Source of the DNA: Haliscomenobacter sp033763495
GTDB taxonomy: Bacteria; Bacteroidota; Bacteroidia; Chitinophagales; Saprospiraceae
Direction: 5' to 3'
NCBI RefSeq assembly: GCF_033763495.1
Contig: NZ_JANRKL010000035.1
Coordinates: 186,001 to 250,000 of the forward strand
Length of the DNA stretch: 64,000 nucleotides
Part shown: in pieces, positions 9,135 through 17,453 of the stretch
Layout of the letters: the number at the start of each line of letters is the position of its first letter
Position numbering within the stretch: position 1 is the stretch's first letter
Position numbers and translations under genes: made by a program
The notes under the pieces: model-generated
What the model saw: the letters and a program-made list of their open reading frames with translations, nothing else
Told to the model about the DNA's origin: nothing
The model's database searches: none

Positions 9135-10055
9135 TTAAAAATTGTCGCTTTCTTCATACGCCTTAATCAAGGCCATTTCGCCATCTTTACCAGGTTTGGC
9201 ATTGCCGTGTTCCATCCCCATTACACCTTTGAAGCCCTTGTCATGGATGTACTTAAAGACGTTTTTGTAATTGATTTCCCCGGTGGTAGGTTCTTTGCGA
9301 CCTGGATTGTCCCCAATTTGGAAATAAGCAATTTCGTCCCAGGCGCGTTCGATGTTCGGGATGAGGTTGCCTTCAGTGATTTGTTGGTGGTAAATGTCGA
9401 AGAGAATTTTGCAGGAAGGACTATCAACAGCCTTGCATATCTCGTAACCCTGGGCAGCTTTAGAGAGGAACAGTCCTGGGTGGTCCCGGAAATTGAGTGG
9501 TTCCAAGACCATGACGATGCCATGCGGTTCCAGAATGTCACAAGCTTGTTTGAGGGATTCCACCACATTGGCAGTTTGGTAACCCATGTCCTGACGCAAA
9601 TCCACATAACCAGGTACCACCGTGGCCCACTTGGCGTTTACCCGTTTGGCAACTTCTACCGATTCTTTGATGTGTTTGAGGAATTCATCCCGTTTGTCTT
9701 GTTTGCCGCTGGTTAAACTGGGTTCCGTCCAATAAATTTTATGTGCCACAAAAACCCCCATTTCCATGCCCAATTTGCCCATGGTGTCGGCGATTTTACT
9801 TTGCAATTCCGGGGTGCGATCTTTCATCCCATTGTCTTCCAGGGCTGTGAACCCTTGGTCGGCCATAAATTTCAATTGATCGATTGGGTCGTCACCTGCG
9901 CTATTTTTGAACATCCCAAAATGTGGCGCATATTTCATTTTGAATTGGCGCTTCGACGAAGCAGGACTATTGGGAGTTGCGGCGTTTAAAGTAGCACCGG
10001 ACGCGATAGCCGCAGAGGCAGCAAAAGCGGATTGGACGAATTTCCTTCTAAGCAT
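9135..10055 (-). CDS. Exported hydroxypyruvate isomerase-like TIM-barrel protein
   Basis: A 306-residue protein of the xylose isomerase-like TIM-barrel family (AP endonuclease 2 fold). The N-terminus MLRRKFVQSAFAASAAIASG is a twin-arginine-type signal followed by a hydrophobic stretch, so export in folded, metal-loaded form is likely. Family features include EDNGMKDR early, VLEPLNFRDHPG in the middle, ILFDIYHQQITEGN and QIGDNPGRKEPTTGEINY; the Glu/Asp/His residues in these are the expected metal ligands. These resemble hydroxypyruvate isomerase relatives, but the substrate of exported members is not established. Its neighbours downstream on the same strand are the SGNH and dehydrogenase genes, separated by an inverted repeat. 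Confidence 0.82.
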   Translation of the reverse strand: MLRRKFVQSAFAASAAIASGATLNAATPNSPASSKRQFKMKYAPHFGMFKNSAGDDPIDQLKFMADQGFTALEDNGMKDRTPELQSKIADTMGKLGMEMGVFVAHKIYWTEPSLTSGKQDKRDEFLKHIKESVEVAKRVNAKWATVVPGYVDLRQDMGYQTANVVESLKQACDILEPHGIVMVLEPLNFRDHPGLFLSKAAQGYEICKAVDSPSCKILFDIYHQQITEGNLIPNIERAWDEIAYFQIGDNPGRKEPTTGEINYKNVFKYIHDKGFKGVMGMEHGNAKPGKDGEMALIKAYEESDNF

Positions 10056-10139
10056 TTGTACTTTTGTTTGTTCGGTACAAAATAAGGAAAAGACTTTGAG
10101 GGATAAAATGTTATTTGTAGATATTCAGCGTACAAATCC

Positions 10140-11081
10140 CTAATCTTTTGATTTATACACTTCTAGGCTGTATCTGGAAAATTTTTTCATCAAATTTTTT
10201 CGCTCTTCTGGATTGGAAACATTGAAGGCGGTAGCCAGTGCATCGGTCAAGGTAGCCTTTGGCCCAATCACTCGGCTCAATTGCCGGTGCTGAATTCCGA
10301 GTCCTGTGCGGGGATCGATGATGTGTGAATAGCGCTGGCCCTCCCAATCCAAAAAACGATAAGTATCACCTGAGGTAGACACTGCTGCATGCACCAATGA
10401 CAGTTCTATATCCACGGTTTCGCCCTTTTCACTTAAACCCTTGCTGGCAATGATCCAGGCAGTTTTGCCAGGTGGTGGCGCCCCTACCCTGATATCGCCC
10501 CCTGCGGCCACCAATGCGCTGCTTATTCCCGCTTTACGTAAAATTTTAAAACATTCATCAACCGTAAATCCTTTGGCAATGCCACCTGCATCCAGACGAA
10601 TGCCAACTTCAAGCAGACGAATCTTTTTTCCAAAAGGAAAGCACTGAATAGAGCGGCAGTTGACTTTTGCCTTGGCTTCTTCAATTTCTGCTTTGGTCGG
10701 GAACTGGCTTTGCCGAAAGGCCCGCCGCCACAATTTACTCAAAGGGCCAACGCTGAGATCAAAGGCACCATTACTCCTTTTGGCAATTTTTTGGGAAAGG
10801 GTGATCAAGCGCCACATTTCGGGGCTTACTTTTACTTTTCCACCTGTCCCTGCCGAAGCCGAGAGCCGATTGATTTCACTACTTTCTAAATAATCACTAA
10901 ATAACGCATTGAGGCTATCAATGCGATTAAATATTTTTTTGGCGATTTGCTTGCCTTTTAGGGTATCATTTGTGTACAAAACAACTTGAAACAAAGTCCC
11001 CATTTGAGGATGAAAAAATTCCTGCCTTTGCCCATGAGCCAAGACAGGAATCAAGAAAAAAAACCAACAAAAAAATCGCAT
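10140..11081 (-). CDS. apbE: FAD:protein FMN transferase (ApbE family)
   Basis: A 313-residue exported protein. The ATG at 11081 is chosen because it begins a signal peptide (MRFFCWFFFLIPVLAHG); the upstream in-frame ATG at 11186 would overlap the DUF1501 gene. Family motifs are present: DAGGIAKGFTVDE, VAAGGDIRVG, and HIIDPRTG near the C-terminus, which bind FAD and Mg. ApbE proteins transfer FMN from FAD to a threonine of partner flavoproteins outside the cytoplasmic membrane. No obvious acceptor (NqrB/C, RnfD/G or an FMN-binding domain) is encoded nearby. It lies 50 nt downstream of the DUF1501 gene and may be cotranscribed with it. Confidence 0.88.
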   Translation of the reverse strand: MRFFCWFFFLIPVLAHGQRQEFFHPQMGTLFQVVLYTNDTLKGKQIAKKIFNRIDSLNALFSDYLESSEINRLSASAGTGGKVKVSPEMWRLITLSQKIAKRSNGAFDLSVGPLSKLWRRAFRQSQFPTKAEIEEAKAKVNCRSIQCFPFGKKIRLLEVGIRLDAGGIAKGFTVDECFKILRKAGISSALVAAGGDIRVGAPPPGKTAWIIASKGLSEKGETVDIELSLVHAAVSTSGDTYRFLDWEGQRYSHIIDPRTGLGIQHRQLSRVIGPKATLTDALATAFNVSNPEERKNLMKKFSRYSLEVYKSKD

Positions 11082-11131
11082 TCGAATAATTTTAGCGGCA
11101 GGGCAAAATGAACATTTATGTTTATCGCCCT

Positions 11132-12688
11132 TTATATTTTGACCATCCTCAGGGTCTGCACCTCGCGGCCAACCTGGATGCGACAAAAATATATTCCAGC
11201 TGGCAAATAGTCTCCAACAAAATCTACTTGATGATCACCAGCCCCCAATTGTTGGCTCATTAACACCTTTAATTCGCTACCAATGTTGTCAAATACGCTG
11301 ATTCTGGTCCAGGCAGAGCCATTCAAGCGGAAGCTAATGCGGGAACTCTCGCGGAATGGATTAGGATAAGCTTTGACCGAAGTAGGTTCGAAGCTCAGGT
11401 CTTCAGTATCCGTTGCCACTGCACAGTTTTTGACAATTGGCAAACGAGTGTAGTTGGCAAACAGGTAATCTTTGATCTCTGCTTCACTTACCCCGAACCA
11501 GTCCTGCAAAATCGAGCCATACACATCACGGAAGTCGATTTGCATTGGCACACCGGTTTGGTCAGGCACTGTAGCTGGAATTTCAGGATTTTTGCCCACA
11601 ATCTGTTTGCCTACACAGGAGCCGAACACAAACAGCGGAGCTGCAGTACCGTGGTCGGTACCCATGCTAAAGTTGGATTTAATCTGGCGGCCAAACTCGG
11701 AAAAAGTCAAGCCCAGCACCCTTTCTTCCAACTGCATCAAGCGCAAATCCTCCTGGAATGCCTTGATTGCTTCCGATAAAATCAGCAGCAATTCACGTTG
11801 GGTTCCTCGGGTGGTATCACTGACATCGACCTGGTTGGCGTGGGTATCAAAACCGCCCAAGTTGGCGACAAATACCCTGGTTTTAATCCCCCCCGAAAGC
11901 AAAAGAGCTACGTTTTTTAATTGAGAAGCTAAATTGGAGGTTGGGTATGTAGCCAGGTTTTTGCCTTTTTTGGACGCTGCTCCAATTACATCCGCATACT
12001 GGTTGGTTTGCGATATAGAAGTGCGTAAAAAGGACAGTTCTTGACCATATGGCGTTTCAGGAAACAAGGTTTCTTTACCTTCGGTCAATTTTCCAAAGTT
12101 GAAAGGGTCGGTCAGCGTCAGACTGAAATTCCCCACGGTGCCCTGGCAAGTTTCGGATACAGTACTCCCCAATGTGATTGCAAAGGGGTCAGGAAATTCA
12201 CCACTTGGATAACCTTCCGGATAAGTAGGGTGGTCATCCTGAAAGTAGCGGCCTACCCAGCCAGTATTTAAGTATTCATTGGCACTTGAAGCCGATTGCC
12301 AGATGTCCGTTGAGCGAAAATGGGAGCGGTTTTGGTTGGGATACCCAACACTGTGCACAACTCCTAATTTTCCATCCTGAAACAATTGCTGAAAGCCAGT
12401 CATCGTTGGATGTAAGCCCGTTTCAGTGGAGATTTTTAGTGCTTTGGTATCTGGAATCAGGATGTTGGCGCGCAATTTCGACAAATTACTGTATTGGTCC
12501 AATGGCAGTACCACGTTCAACCCATCATATCCTCCACTCAACCGAACGATGACCAATACTTTATCCGAATAGGGATCTACACTGCTAAAAAGAGGGCTCA
12601 TGGGTGCAGCGGAAATTTTCATCCCGTTTAATACCATTGGAACCGTTGCAGCTACCCCCGCCGTTTTGATGAAATTTCTTCTTTTCAT
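11132..12688 (-). CDS. DUF1501 protein with T9SS C-terminal sorting domain
   Basis: A 518-residue exported protein. The N-terminus MKRRNFIKTAGVAATVPMV is a twin-arginine-like signal. The body matches DUF1501 (sulfatase/alkaline-phosphatase-like fold) with RLSGGYDGLNVVLPLD, LGGFDTHANQ and TFSEFGRQIKSN followed by GTDHGTAAPLFVFG, regions that are conserved family-wide. The last 80 residues (KAYPNPFRESSRISFRL to QTLRMVKI) are a type A T9SS sorting domain, so the protein is probably released or anchored on the surface. DUF1501 genes are usually paired with DUF1800 genes, as here; the biochemical role of the pair is not established. Confidence 0.9.
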   Translation of the reverse strand: MKRRNFIKTAGVAATVPMVLNGMKISAAPMSPLFSSVDPYSDKVLVIVRLSGGYDGLNVVLPLDQYSNLSKLRANILIPDTKALKISTETGLHPTMTGFQQLFQDGKLGVVHSVGYPNQNRSHFRSTDIWQSASSANEYLNTGWVGRYFQDDHPTYPEGYPSGEFPDPFAITLGSTVSETCQGTVGNFSLTLTDPFNFGKLTEGKETLFPETPYGQELSFLRTSISQTNQYADVIGAASKKGKNLATYPTSNLASQLKNVALLLSGGIKTRVFVANLGGFDTHANQVDVSDTTRGTQRELLLILSEAIKAFQEDLRLMQLEERVLGLTFSEFGRQIKSNFSMGTDHGTAAPLFVFGSCVGKQIVGKNPEIPATVPDQTGVPMQIDFRDVYGSILQDWFGVSEAEIKDYLFANYTRLPIVKNCAVATDTEDLSFEPTSVKAYPNPFRESSRISFRLNGSAWTRISVFDNIGSELKVLMSQQLGAGDHQVDFVGDYLPAGIYFCRIQVGREVQTLRMVKI

Positions 12689-12725
12689 GGTTTTGAAATT
12701 TGGGAAACAACCCGAAAGGTTTGTT

Positions 12726-14411
12726 CTAGCTTAGGAAAAATTCAGGCAAACTCAAAATGGCTTTCACCAAATTCCGCAACTTGGTTTCCGCACTTGAACG
12801 CGCGGTGTTGTTACCAGGATTTTTGGTGTAGTTCGTCCAAATCGTATTCCATTCGTAGTCCGGGGTTCCTGCCAGAAAAGCATTCATCAAATCGGTCATC
12901 TGTGGTTCGGTCAAAGACTGTGGCAGCAGTACACTGATCATGTCTTCAACGAGCAAGTATGGATCGTTGGGGTTAGGCATTGTATTGGCGAAGTTCAACA
13001 CATTCAGGCCAGTCCGTACCCCAACCGTATAATTGTTGGTTGCCATACGGTCGGTCAGACGCATCCTGGCTTGCAACGTAGTGGCATTGATCCAAATGCG
13101 GTAAAAAGCTGGCTCCTGGTAATAGGGTTTCCAACCAGCTACGTCTGGAGGATCAAAATAGACCATTTGTTGGTTGTTCACCTCCCTGATTAATGAAGAC
13201 AAAGCCCGGTGCCGGGCGGCCAAATCCGAAGCCTCCATGGCATTCCATCCAATTTGTTTGAGCAGATTCAGGCTAAATACCAGGGGGTTTTTGATCATAG
13301 GCCCCATGTTTAAGACGTCAAAAAAGTGCTCACTTTTTAGCAGAGCCATCAAAGCTGGCTTGATTTCGTAGTTGTTTTGCACCAAAACCTCTGCCATCGG
13401 CTCAATCACATTTTGGTCTACCTCGGCACTGATCTCGTAATACACGAACCAGCGGTACAGTTTTCTGCAAATGAAACGCGCTACTTCTTTTTTGGTAAAG
13501 ATAATGTCCACCACGGTCTCGTGCTCCTTGTCAAAACCATTGTTGATCACAGTTTCGTCAAAACGGTGCGACAATTTTTTGGTTTTTGTATCGTGGGAAG
13601 AAATGCGGAAGAAGGAGCCTACTTTGGTGGTGGCATCGGTGGTGTTGTACCCCTGATCTCGCCAACCTGTGAGTGCACGGGCAAACTCCCGGATGTCTTG
13701 CTCAGTATAATTGGAATAGTCGCCTGGCCCGACCAGAGGACCTTTGCCAATGGTAAACAATTCCAACACTTCTCGCGCATAGTTTTCATTGGGTGCGTTG
13801 ACCGTATTTTGATTGCTGTTCAAAAAGCGCAACATTAAGGGATCAATGTTGATTTTTTTGATCAACTCCTTAAAATTGCCCCAAGCGTAGGTGCGCAAAA
13901 GGGTGATGTGGCGGTACCAAAACTTGGGATCCTGGTTGTCTCCAACCCCAAAATGATTGTGCCAAAATAAGGTCAACTGCTCGCGAATCGATACCTCTTC
14001 ATTGAGAATGTTTTCGTAGGTCCAGGTTCGCAATGAGGTATTGCGGTACCCTTGGTGCAGAAGATTACCGTTGGTAGTATCCCTTACGTAAGGTGCATCG
14101 ATCCAGGTAGAACCCACCGGTACACTGGGATCGGTGGTATAATCATAATTCAGTGGAGGATTCGGAAGTGGTCTGTCCTTGAACAATTCATCCAAAGTCG
14201 CATTCAAGCCCTTGCTTGCTGCATCTTTAATTTGGGCGTATTTTGGCCCAAAAGTAGCGCGGCGCAGTAGGTGAGCGGCCTGTTCAAACCCAAAAGTACC
14301 AGCGTAGGGAGCTAGTCCCAATACAGGTGGTTTTGGCGTTTCAATTGGGGGAGTCGCTTTCGCAGCATGGGAGCGGCCCAATAGAGTAGAAAGCGTAGCT
14401 CTTCTATCCAT
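12726..14411 (-). CDS. DUF1800 family protein
   Basis: A 561-residue protein of the DUF1800 family. Hallmarks are HLLRRATFGPK near residue 50, LTLFWHNHFGVG, NENYAREVLELFTIGKG, ARALTGWRDQG, and WKPYYQEPAFYRIWINATTLQAR. No canonical signal peptide is visible at the N-terminus; it starts with MDRRATLSTLLGR, which could be a weak twin-arginine-like sequence. It is the first gene of a minus-strand unit followed 37 nt later by the DUF1501 partner and then ApbE. Function is unknown for the family. Confidence 0.88.
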   Translation of the reverse strand: MDRRATLSTLLGRSHAAKATPPIETPKPPVLGLAPYAGTFGFEQAAHLLRRATFGPKYAQIKDAASKGLNATLDELFKDRPLPNPPLNYDYTTDPSVPVGSTWIDAPYVRDTTNGNLLHQGYRNTSLRTWTYENILNEEVSIREQLTLFWHNHFGVGDNQDPKFWYRHITLLRTYAWGNFKELIKKINIDPLMLRFLNSNQNTVNAPNENYAREVLELFTIGKGPLVGPGDYSNYTEQDIREFARALTGWRDQGYNTTDATTKVGSFFRISSHDTKTKKLSHRFDETVINNGFDKEHETVVDIIFTKKEVARFICRKLYRWFVYYEISAEVDQNVIEPMAEVLVQNNYEIKPALMALLKSEHFFDVLNMGPMIKNPLVFSLNLLKQIGWNAMEASDLAARHRALSSLIREVNNQQMVYFDPPDVAGWKPYYQEPAFYRIWINATTLQARMRLTDRMATNNYTVGVRTGLNVLNFANTMPNPNDPYLLVEDMISVLLPQSLTEPQMTDLMNAFLAGTPDYEWNTIWTNYTKNPGNNTARSSAETKLRNLVKAILSLPEFFLS

Positions 14412-14534
14412 AGGTTAAGAGTTTGGTTGTGAGGTGGAAAATGACCTTGCCGGATTAGACGACACAAGTTAATAAAAGTTTAATGAGCTTGAAAAAAGAT
14501 TGCTACTGGATTAATGAAGATAAATTTAAGACTG

Positions 14535-14680
14535 AGGAACGGAAATGAACTAAAGTGACAATCTGGCTGGCTCTTTTTTGATTTTGCTGCGTTGCGCATC
14601 AGTTGCGTAGGCCCGCTATGGGCCTAGCCAAATCAAAAAAGAGCCAGCCAACTTTGTAACTTTTTTTCATTTCTGTTCCT
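14535..14680. repeat. 146-bp imperfect inverted-repeat element in a divergent promoter region
   Basis: The outer arms (14535-14556 and about 14659-14680) pair with three mismatches. The middle arms around TGGCTGGCTCTTTTTTGATTT pair almost perfectly with 14631-14650. A central hairpin, TAGGCCC/GGGCCTA, lies at 14608-14626. The element takes up about half of the 304-bp gap between the DUF1800 gene (-) and the HAD gene (+). The remaining bases hold only the candidate promoter box at 14681. Confidence 0.75.
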
Positions 14681-14688
14681 TACTTTTG
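14681..14688 (+). promoter_or_regulatory. Candidate -7 box (TACTTTTG) for the HAD gene
   Basis: Perfect TAnnTTTG match 28 nt before the ATG at 14716. It overlaps the in-frame ATG at 14686, which argues against that earlier start. The -33 element is not clear, because the upstream sequence belongs to the inverted-repeat element. Confidence 0.35.
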
Positions 14689-14715
14689 CAACATCACCAA
14701 AGCATCTCATTATTT

Positions 14716-15381
14716 ATGATCAAAGCCTGTATTTTTAACCTGGAAGGGGTCATCGTAGATACGCAGCGTATCTTTTATGAGGCTTTGGACGATTTGGCAT
14801 TGCGCTGGGGCCTAGGTTCCTTTGAACATCCCAGTGAAAATGAAGTCACCTACGGCGAGGCCCGGAAAATAGCCCTGGAGGCGTTAATCCAACGCAGTGG
14901 CAAAATAATTGATGCGGCTCAGCGTTCCGACATTATGGAAGCCATCGATGCTGAAATCGCTGCCCACATTGCAGGCATTACCCCTGATGACATTGAGGAT
15001 GATGTGTTTGTTTTCATCAAGGAACTCAAAAATAAAGGCCTCAATTTGGGCATCGTTTCCACCTATCCCAATACAACCAAAGTCCTCAATCGGCTTAAAA
15101 TCACCCACCTGTTTTACTCCATTGTAGAGATAGAAGCTAGTGGGTTTTCTTCAATTTCGTCGGAGGTATACCTCAGTGCTGCCAAGGAATTGGGCATGTC
15201 TCCCGAAGAAACCATTGTGTTTGAACACACCAAAGATGGAGCCGCTGCAGCAGGAGAGGCTAATTTTTTTGTAGTAGGCGTAGGAAAAGCCGATGATTTA
15301 CAGGATGAAGCTGATTTAGTGATTCCAGACTTTGATAGCGTACGGTTTCGCAAGATCATAACCGCATTAGGTACAGACTAA
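14716..15381 (+). CDS. HAD-superfamily protein with degenerate catalytic motifs
   Basis: A 221-residue homologue of beta-phosphoglucomutase-like HAD phosphatases. The fold is recognisable: FNLEGVIVDTQ at the start, a helical cap, GIVSTYPNT as motif II, AAKELGMSPEETIVFEHTKDGAAAA as motifs III/IV. But the nucleophile Asp of the D-x-D motif is Asn8, the second Asp is Glu10, and the metal-binding Asp of the usual EDS motif is His. Hydrolase activity is therefore doubtful; a binding or regulatory role is possible. The codons read cleanly and length is normal, so it is not a decayed pseudogene. It is followed after 31 nt by a lipoprotein gene on the same strand. Confidence 0.8.
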   Translation: MIKACIFNLEGVIVDTQRIFYEALDDLALRWGLGSFEHPSENEVTYGEARKIALEALIQRSGKIIDAAQRSDIMEAIDAEIAAHIAGITPDDIEDDVFVFIKELKNKGLNLGIVSTYPNTTKVLNRLKITHLFYSIVEIEASGFSSISSEVYLSAAKELGMSPEETIVFEHTKDGAAAAGEANFFVVGVGKADDLQDEADLVIPDFDSVRFRKIITALGTD

Positions 15382-15412
15382 AAATTTTTTTCTACGACAA
15401 AAATAATCCTTC

Positions 15413-15997
15413 ATGATTAAAAGTGTACTGCTGATAGGATTTACCGCACTAATGGCGGTAACCGGCTGCAAACCAGACAAAGCTAGTTCCAGCTCCGAAG
15501 ACCTGAGCCCAGTAACTGGTTTGGAAAAAAAAGGCGCTGCTGCTGCACCTGTAGCCCCCCCAAATCATCCAGTGATTCAAAGACTTCAAATGAATTATTG
15601 GGTTTTTGAACATTACCTGGTTCCAACTGGCCAGGAAAGTTACATTCGCAAACGGACCAACAAGGGAATTTGGTTCCAATTCAATTCGGATGGCACCTAC
15701 ATTGCCGGGCAGTGGGGCAAAACCATGGATGAAGGAACTTACTTCGTGCACCAAGAAAAAAACCAATACATGGGCCGCATTCAGCAAAATGTTTACCTGG
15801 ATTCCGCTATTGATGACAATCGAGATGTTGAGTGGCAAATTCAAGGAATGTCGGAAGATGGCGGCTACATGTCCTGGGTGAAAATTACTACTAACTCGGT
15901 AAATCCTGAACCAGGTATGGTCAAGGTGATTTCGATGATGACCTTACCTACGCCAGCCGTACTGCGGGTGGATTCGTTGGGGAATCCAGTGGAGTAA
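15413..15997 (+). CDS. Lipoprotein of unknown function
   Basis: A 194-residue protein with a lipoprotein signal (MIKSVLLIGFTALMAVTGC, lipobox VTGC, acylated Cys at residue 19), followed by a low-complexity linker and a globular domain from about residue 45. The domain has a beta-rich look with repeated aromatic residues (IWFQFNSDGTYIAGQWG, EGTYFVHQ), somewhat like lipocalin-type periplasmic domains of Bacteroidota, but I do not recognise the family. It is probably cotranscribed with the HAD-like gene 31 nt upstream. Confidence 0.75.
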   Translation: MIKSVLLIGFTALMAVTGCKPDKASSSSEDLSPVTGLEKKGAAAAPVAPPNHPVIQRLQMNYWVFEHYLVPTGQESYIRKRTNKGIWFQFNSDGTYIAGQWGKTMDEGTYFVHQEKNQYMGRIQQNVYLDSAIDDNRDVEWQIQGMSEDGGYMSWVKITTNSVNPEPGMVKVISMMTLPTPAVLRVDSLGNPVE

Positions 15998-16040
15998 GGT
16001 GGCTTGGTGTACCACAAGGTTATGCCAAAGCAGCTTTATT

Positions 16041-16145
16041 TTTAAGCACAAAGGACATTAAGGCAGCACAGAAATCACCAAGTAAAGCGTAGTCAACGTC
16101 TAACTTTGTGTCCTCTGTGCTGCCTTTGTGTCCTTTGTGCTTAAA
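16041..16145. repeat. Long inverted repeat with CACAAAGGA words
   Basis: Arms of 32 bp (16041-16072 and 16114-16145) differ at two positions and enclose a 41-nt loop. The arms are made of related 7-9 nt words (CTTTGTG, TCCTTTGTG). The element lies between convergent genes, the lipoprotein (+) and the cupin (-), and could serve as a two-way terminator. Confidence 0.8.
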
Positions 16146-16201
16146 TAATGTCACTTTGGTGTATCCTTTCGTAAAAGGCTACGATAATGATTCTTCCCAG
16201 A

Positions 16202-16540
16202 TTATTTCAAAAAATCACCATCTACAATCAACAATTTCACCCCTTCCTCCGTGACAGAACGATGAGAACTTAGCTCATCTGATACGATGTAACTCATGCC
16301 TTTTTGCAGCGTAATCTGCTCACCGTCCTCCATTTCGCTGACAAATTCACCTTCCAGGCAATGTACCAAGTGTCCTTTTTGGCACCAGTGATTGGCAATG
16401 TAGCCCGCTGAATATTCCACGATGCGGATGCGCAGGCCAGGCAGTTGGAGGGTTTGCCAGTAGGCGGTACCGGATGCGCCTGGGTGCTCGGTTTTGGGGA
16501 TGAGGGACCAGTCGATGGATTGGAAAGGGATGGATGGCAT
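16202..16540 (-). CDS. Small cupin protein (DHCW-motif type)
   Basis: A 112-residue single-domain cupin. The signature NHWCQKGHLVHCLEGE matches the DHCW-motif cupin group, with Asn in place of the leading Asp; the His and Cys residues could bind a metal. The second cupin strand region reads LQKGMSYIVSDELSSHRS. The protein is cytoplasmic, with no signal peptide. Function of this group is not established; small cupins of this type are often sensors or isomerase-like. It is followed on the same strand by no close gene. Confidence 0.75.
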   Translation of the reverse strand: MPSIPFQSIDWSLIPKTEHPGASGTAYWQTLQLPGLRIRIVEYSAGYIANHWCQKGHLVHCLEGEFVSEMEDGEQITLQKGMSYIVSDELSSHRSVTEEGVKLLIVDGDFLK

Positions 16541-16594
16541 GGGTGGTCGATTTTAAAATTTATATTCATTTTTGGTTCTCGTCGATTACTACCC

Positions 16595-17005
16595 TCACCC
16601 CTCCAACTCCTCTACCCGATCCACAAAAAAGCAATACTCATGCCGAGTCATCCCGATCTTCGGGTAATATCCAATCGCTTTGGGTGCAGACAACAGGATC
16701 AATTTCGCCTGTGGGCTCGCCAGTTTGGTTTGCCGGATTAGTTCAGTGCCAATCCCCTGGTGCTGGTACGCCACATCCACCGCCAAATCAGACAGATAGG
16801 TGCAAAAAGCAAAATCACTCAAGGAACGAGAAACCCCGATCAACTTGCCCTCATCCCGAGCCGTTACAATCAGGTTGGCGTGTTCCAGCATTTTATGCAA
16901 GCGTTCGGGTTCATCGATGGGGCGGCGTTCGCCGAGGGTGGAAGCGATTAGGACAGCGCGAAATTCAGCGACTGAAAGATCATTTTCAATTTGGTAAGTG
17001 AGCAT
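16595..17005 (-). CDS. GNAT family N-acetyltransferase
   Basis: A 136-residue acetyltransferase. The ATG at 17005 is preferred to the in-frame ATG at 17107, since MLTYQIENDLSVAEF begins directly with the first GNAT strand and the longer version overlaps the next gene. Motif A is clear: YLSDLAVDVAYQHQGIGTELIRQT, with Q-x-x-G-I-G binding acetyl-CoA. The C-terminus carries IGYYPKIGM, the usual YxxxGF-like end. Acceptor substrate unknown. It lies just 3' of the zinc-ribbon-like gene ending at 17022 and may be in its operon. Confidence 0.85.
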   Translation of the reverse strand: MLTYQIENDLSVAEFRAVLIASTLGERRPIDEPERLHKMLEHANLIVTARDEGKLIGVSRSLSDFAFCTYLSDLAVDVAYQHQGIGTELIRQTKLASPQAKLILLSAPKAIGYYPKIGMTRHEYCFFVDRVEELEG

Positions 17006-17021
17006 ATTGATATGGATTGGG

Positions 17022-17453
17022 TTAGCGTGTGATTTGGTTCTGGTGCCAGCCAAGGCCTCTGCAAGCGAAACATGACGATGTGGAGTCAACCCACCCCTTG
17101 CCATCACAGTTTATACATGCCTGCGCTCCGTCTGGAACAGGCGGAAGCAGTTCTGTAAGCGCCGGGTAGGTATTGGCGCCGTGAAACAATGCCGCATAAC
17201 AGGCTAGGGAGTCATGCTCTAACACTATTGGGTGGCCAAATGCTTCATGGTCCATACAATAAACCTGGCCATCCAACTTCAGGGCCCAAAGGTAAATGTT
17301 TGTGGCGTGCAAAGGCAACATTTGCTGTTCCTTGCAAACTTTGTAGAGCCATTGGGAAAGCGCTGAACTTGGCAAATCCTGAATCCATTTCCAGATTTGT
17401 TCGGTCAGTTTTGCTGAAGGTTGCGGCATGGTGTGGGTAGATAATTCAGCCAT
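17022..17453 (-). CDS. Protein with half a DnaJ-type zinc finger
   Basis: A 143-residue cytoplasmic protein. The start at 17453 is chosen because its ATG overlaps the stop of the upstream gene (TAATG at 17455-17451). The C-terminal 35 residues contain CINCDGKGW and CFACRGLGW, two C-x-x-C-x-G-x-G modules as in the DnaJ cysteine-rich domain, but only two of the four found in DnaJ, enough for one zinc site. The N-terminal 105 residues are unrecognised; they contain YLWALKLDGQVYCMDHE, which reads like a beta domain. A role in protein folding or as a redox-sensitive site is only a guess. Confidence 0.7.
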   Translation of the reverse strand: MAELSTHTMPQPSAKLTEQIWKWIQDLPSSALSQWLYKVCKEQQMLPLHATNIYLWALKLDGQVYCMDHEAFGHPIVLEHDSLACYAALFHGANTYPALTELLPPVPDGAQACINCDGKGWVDSTSSCFACRGLGWHQNQITR

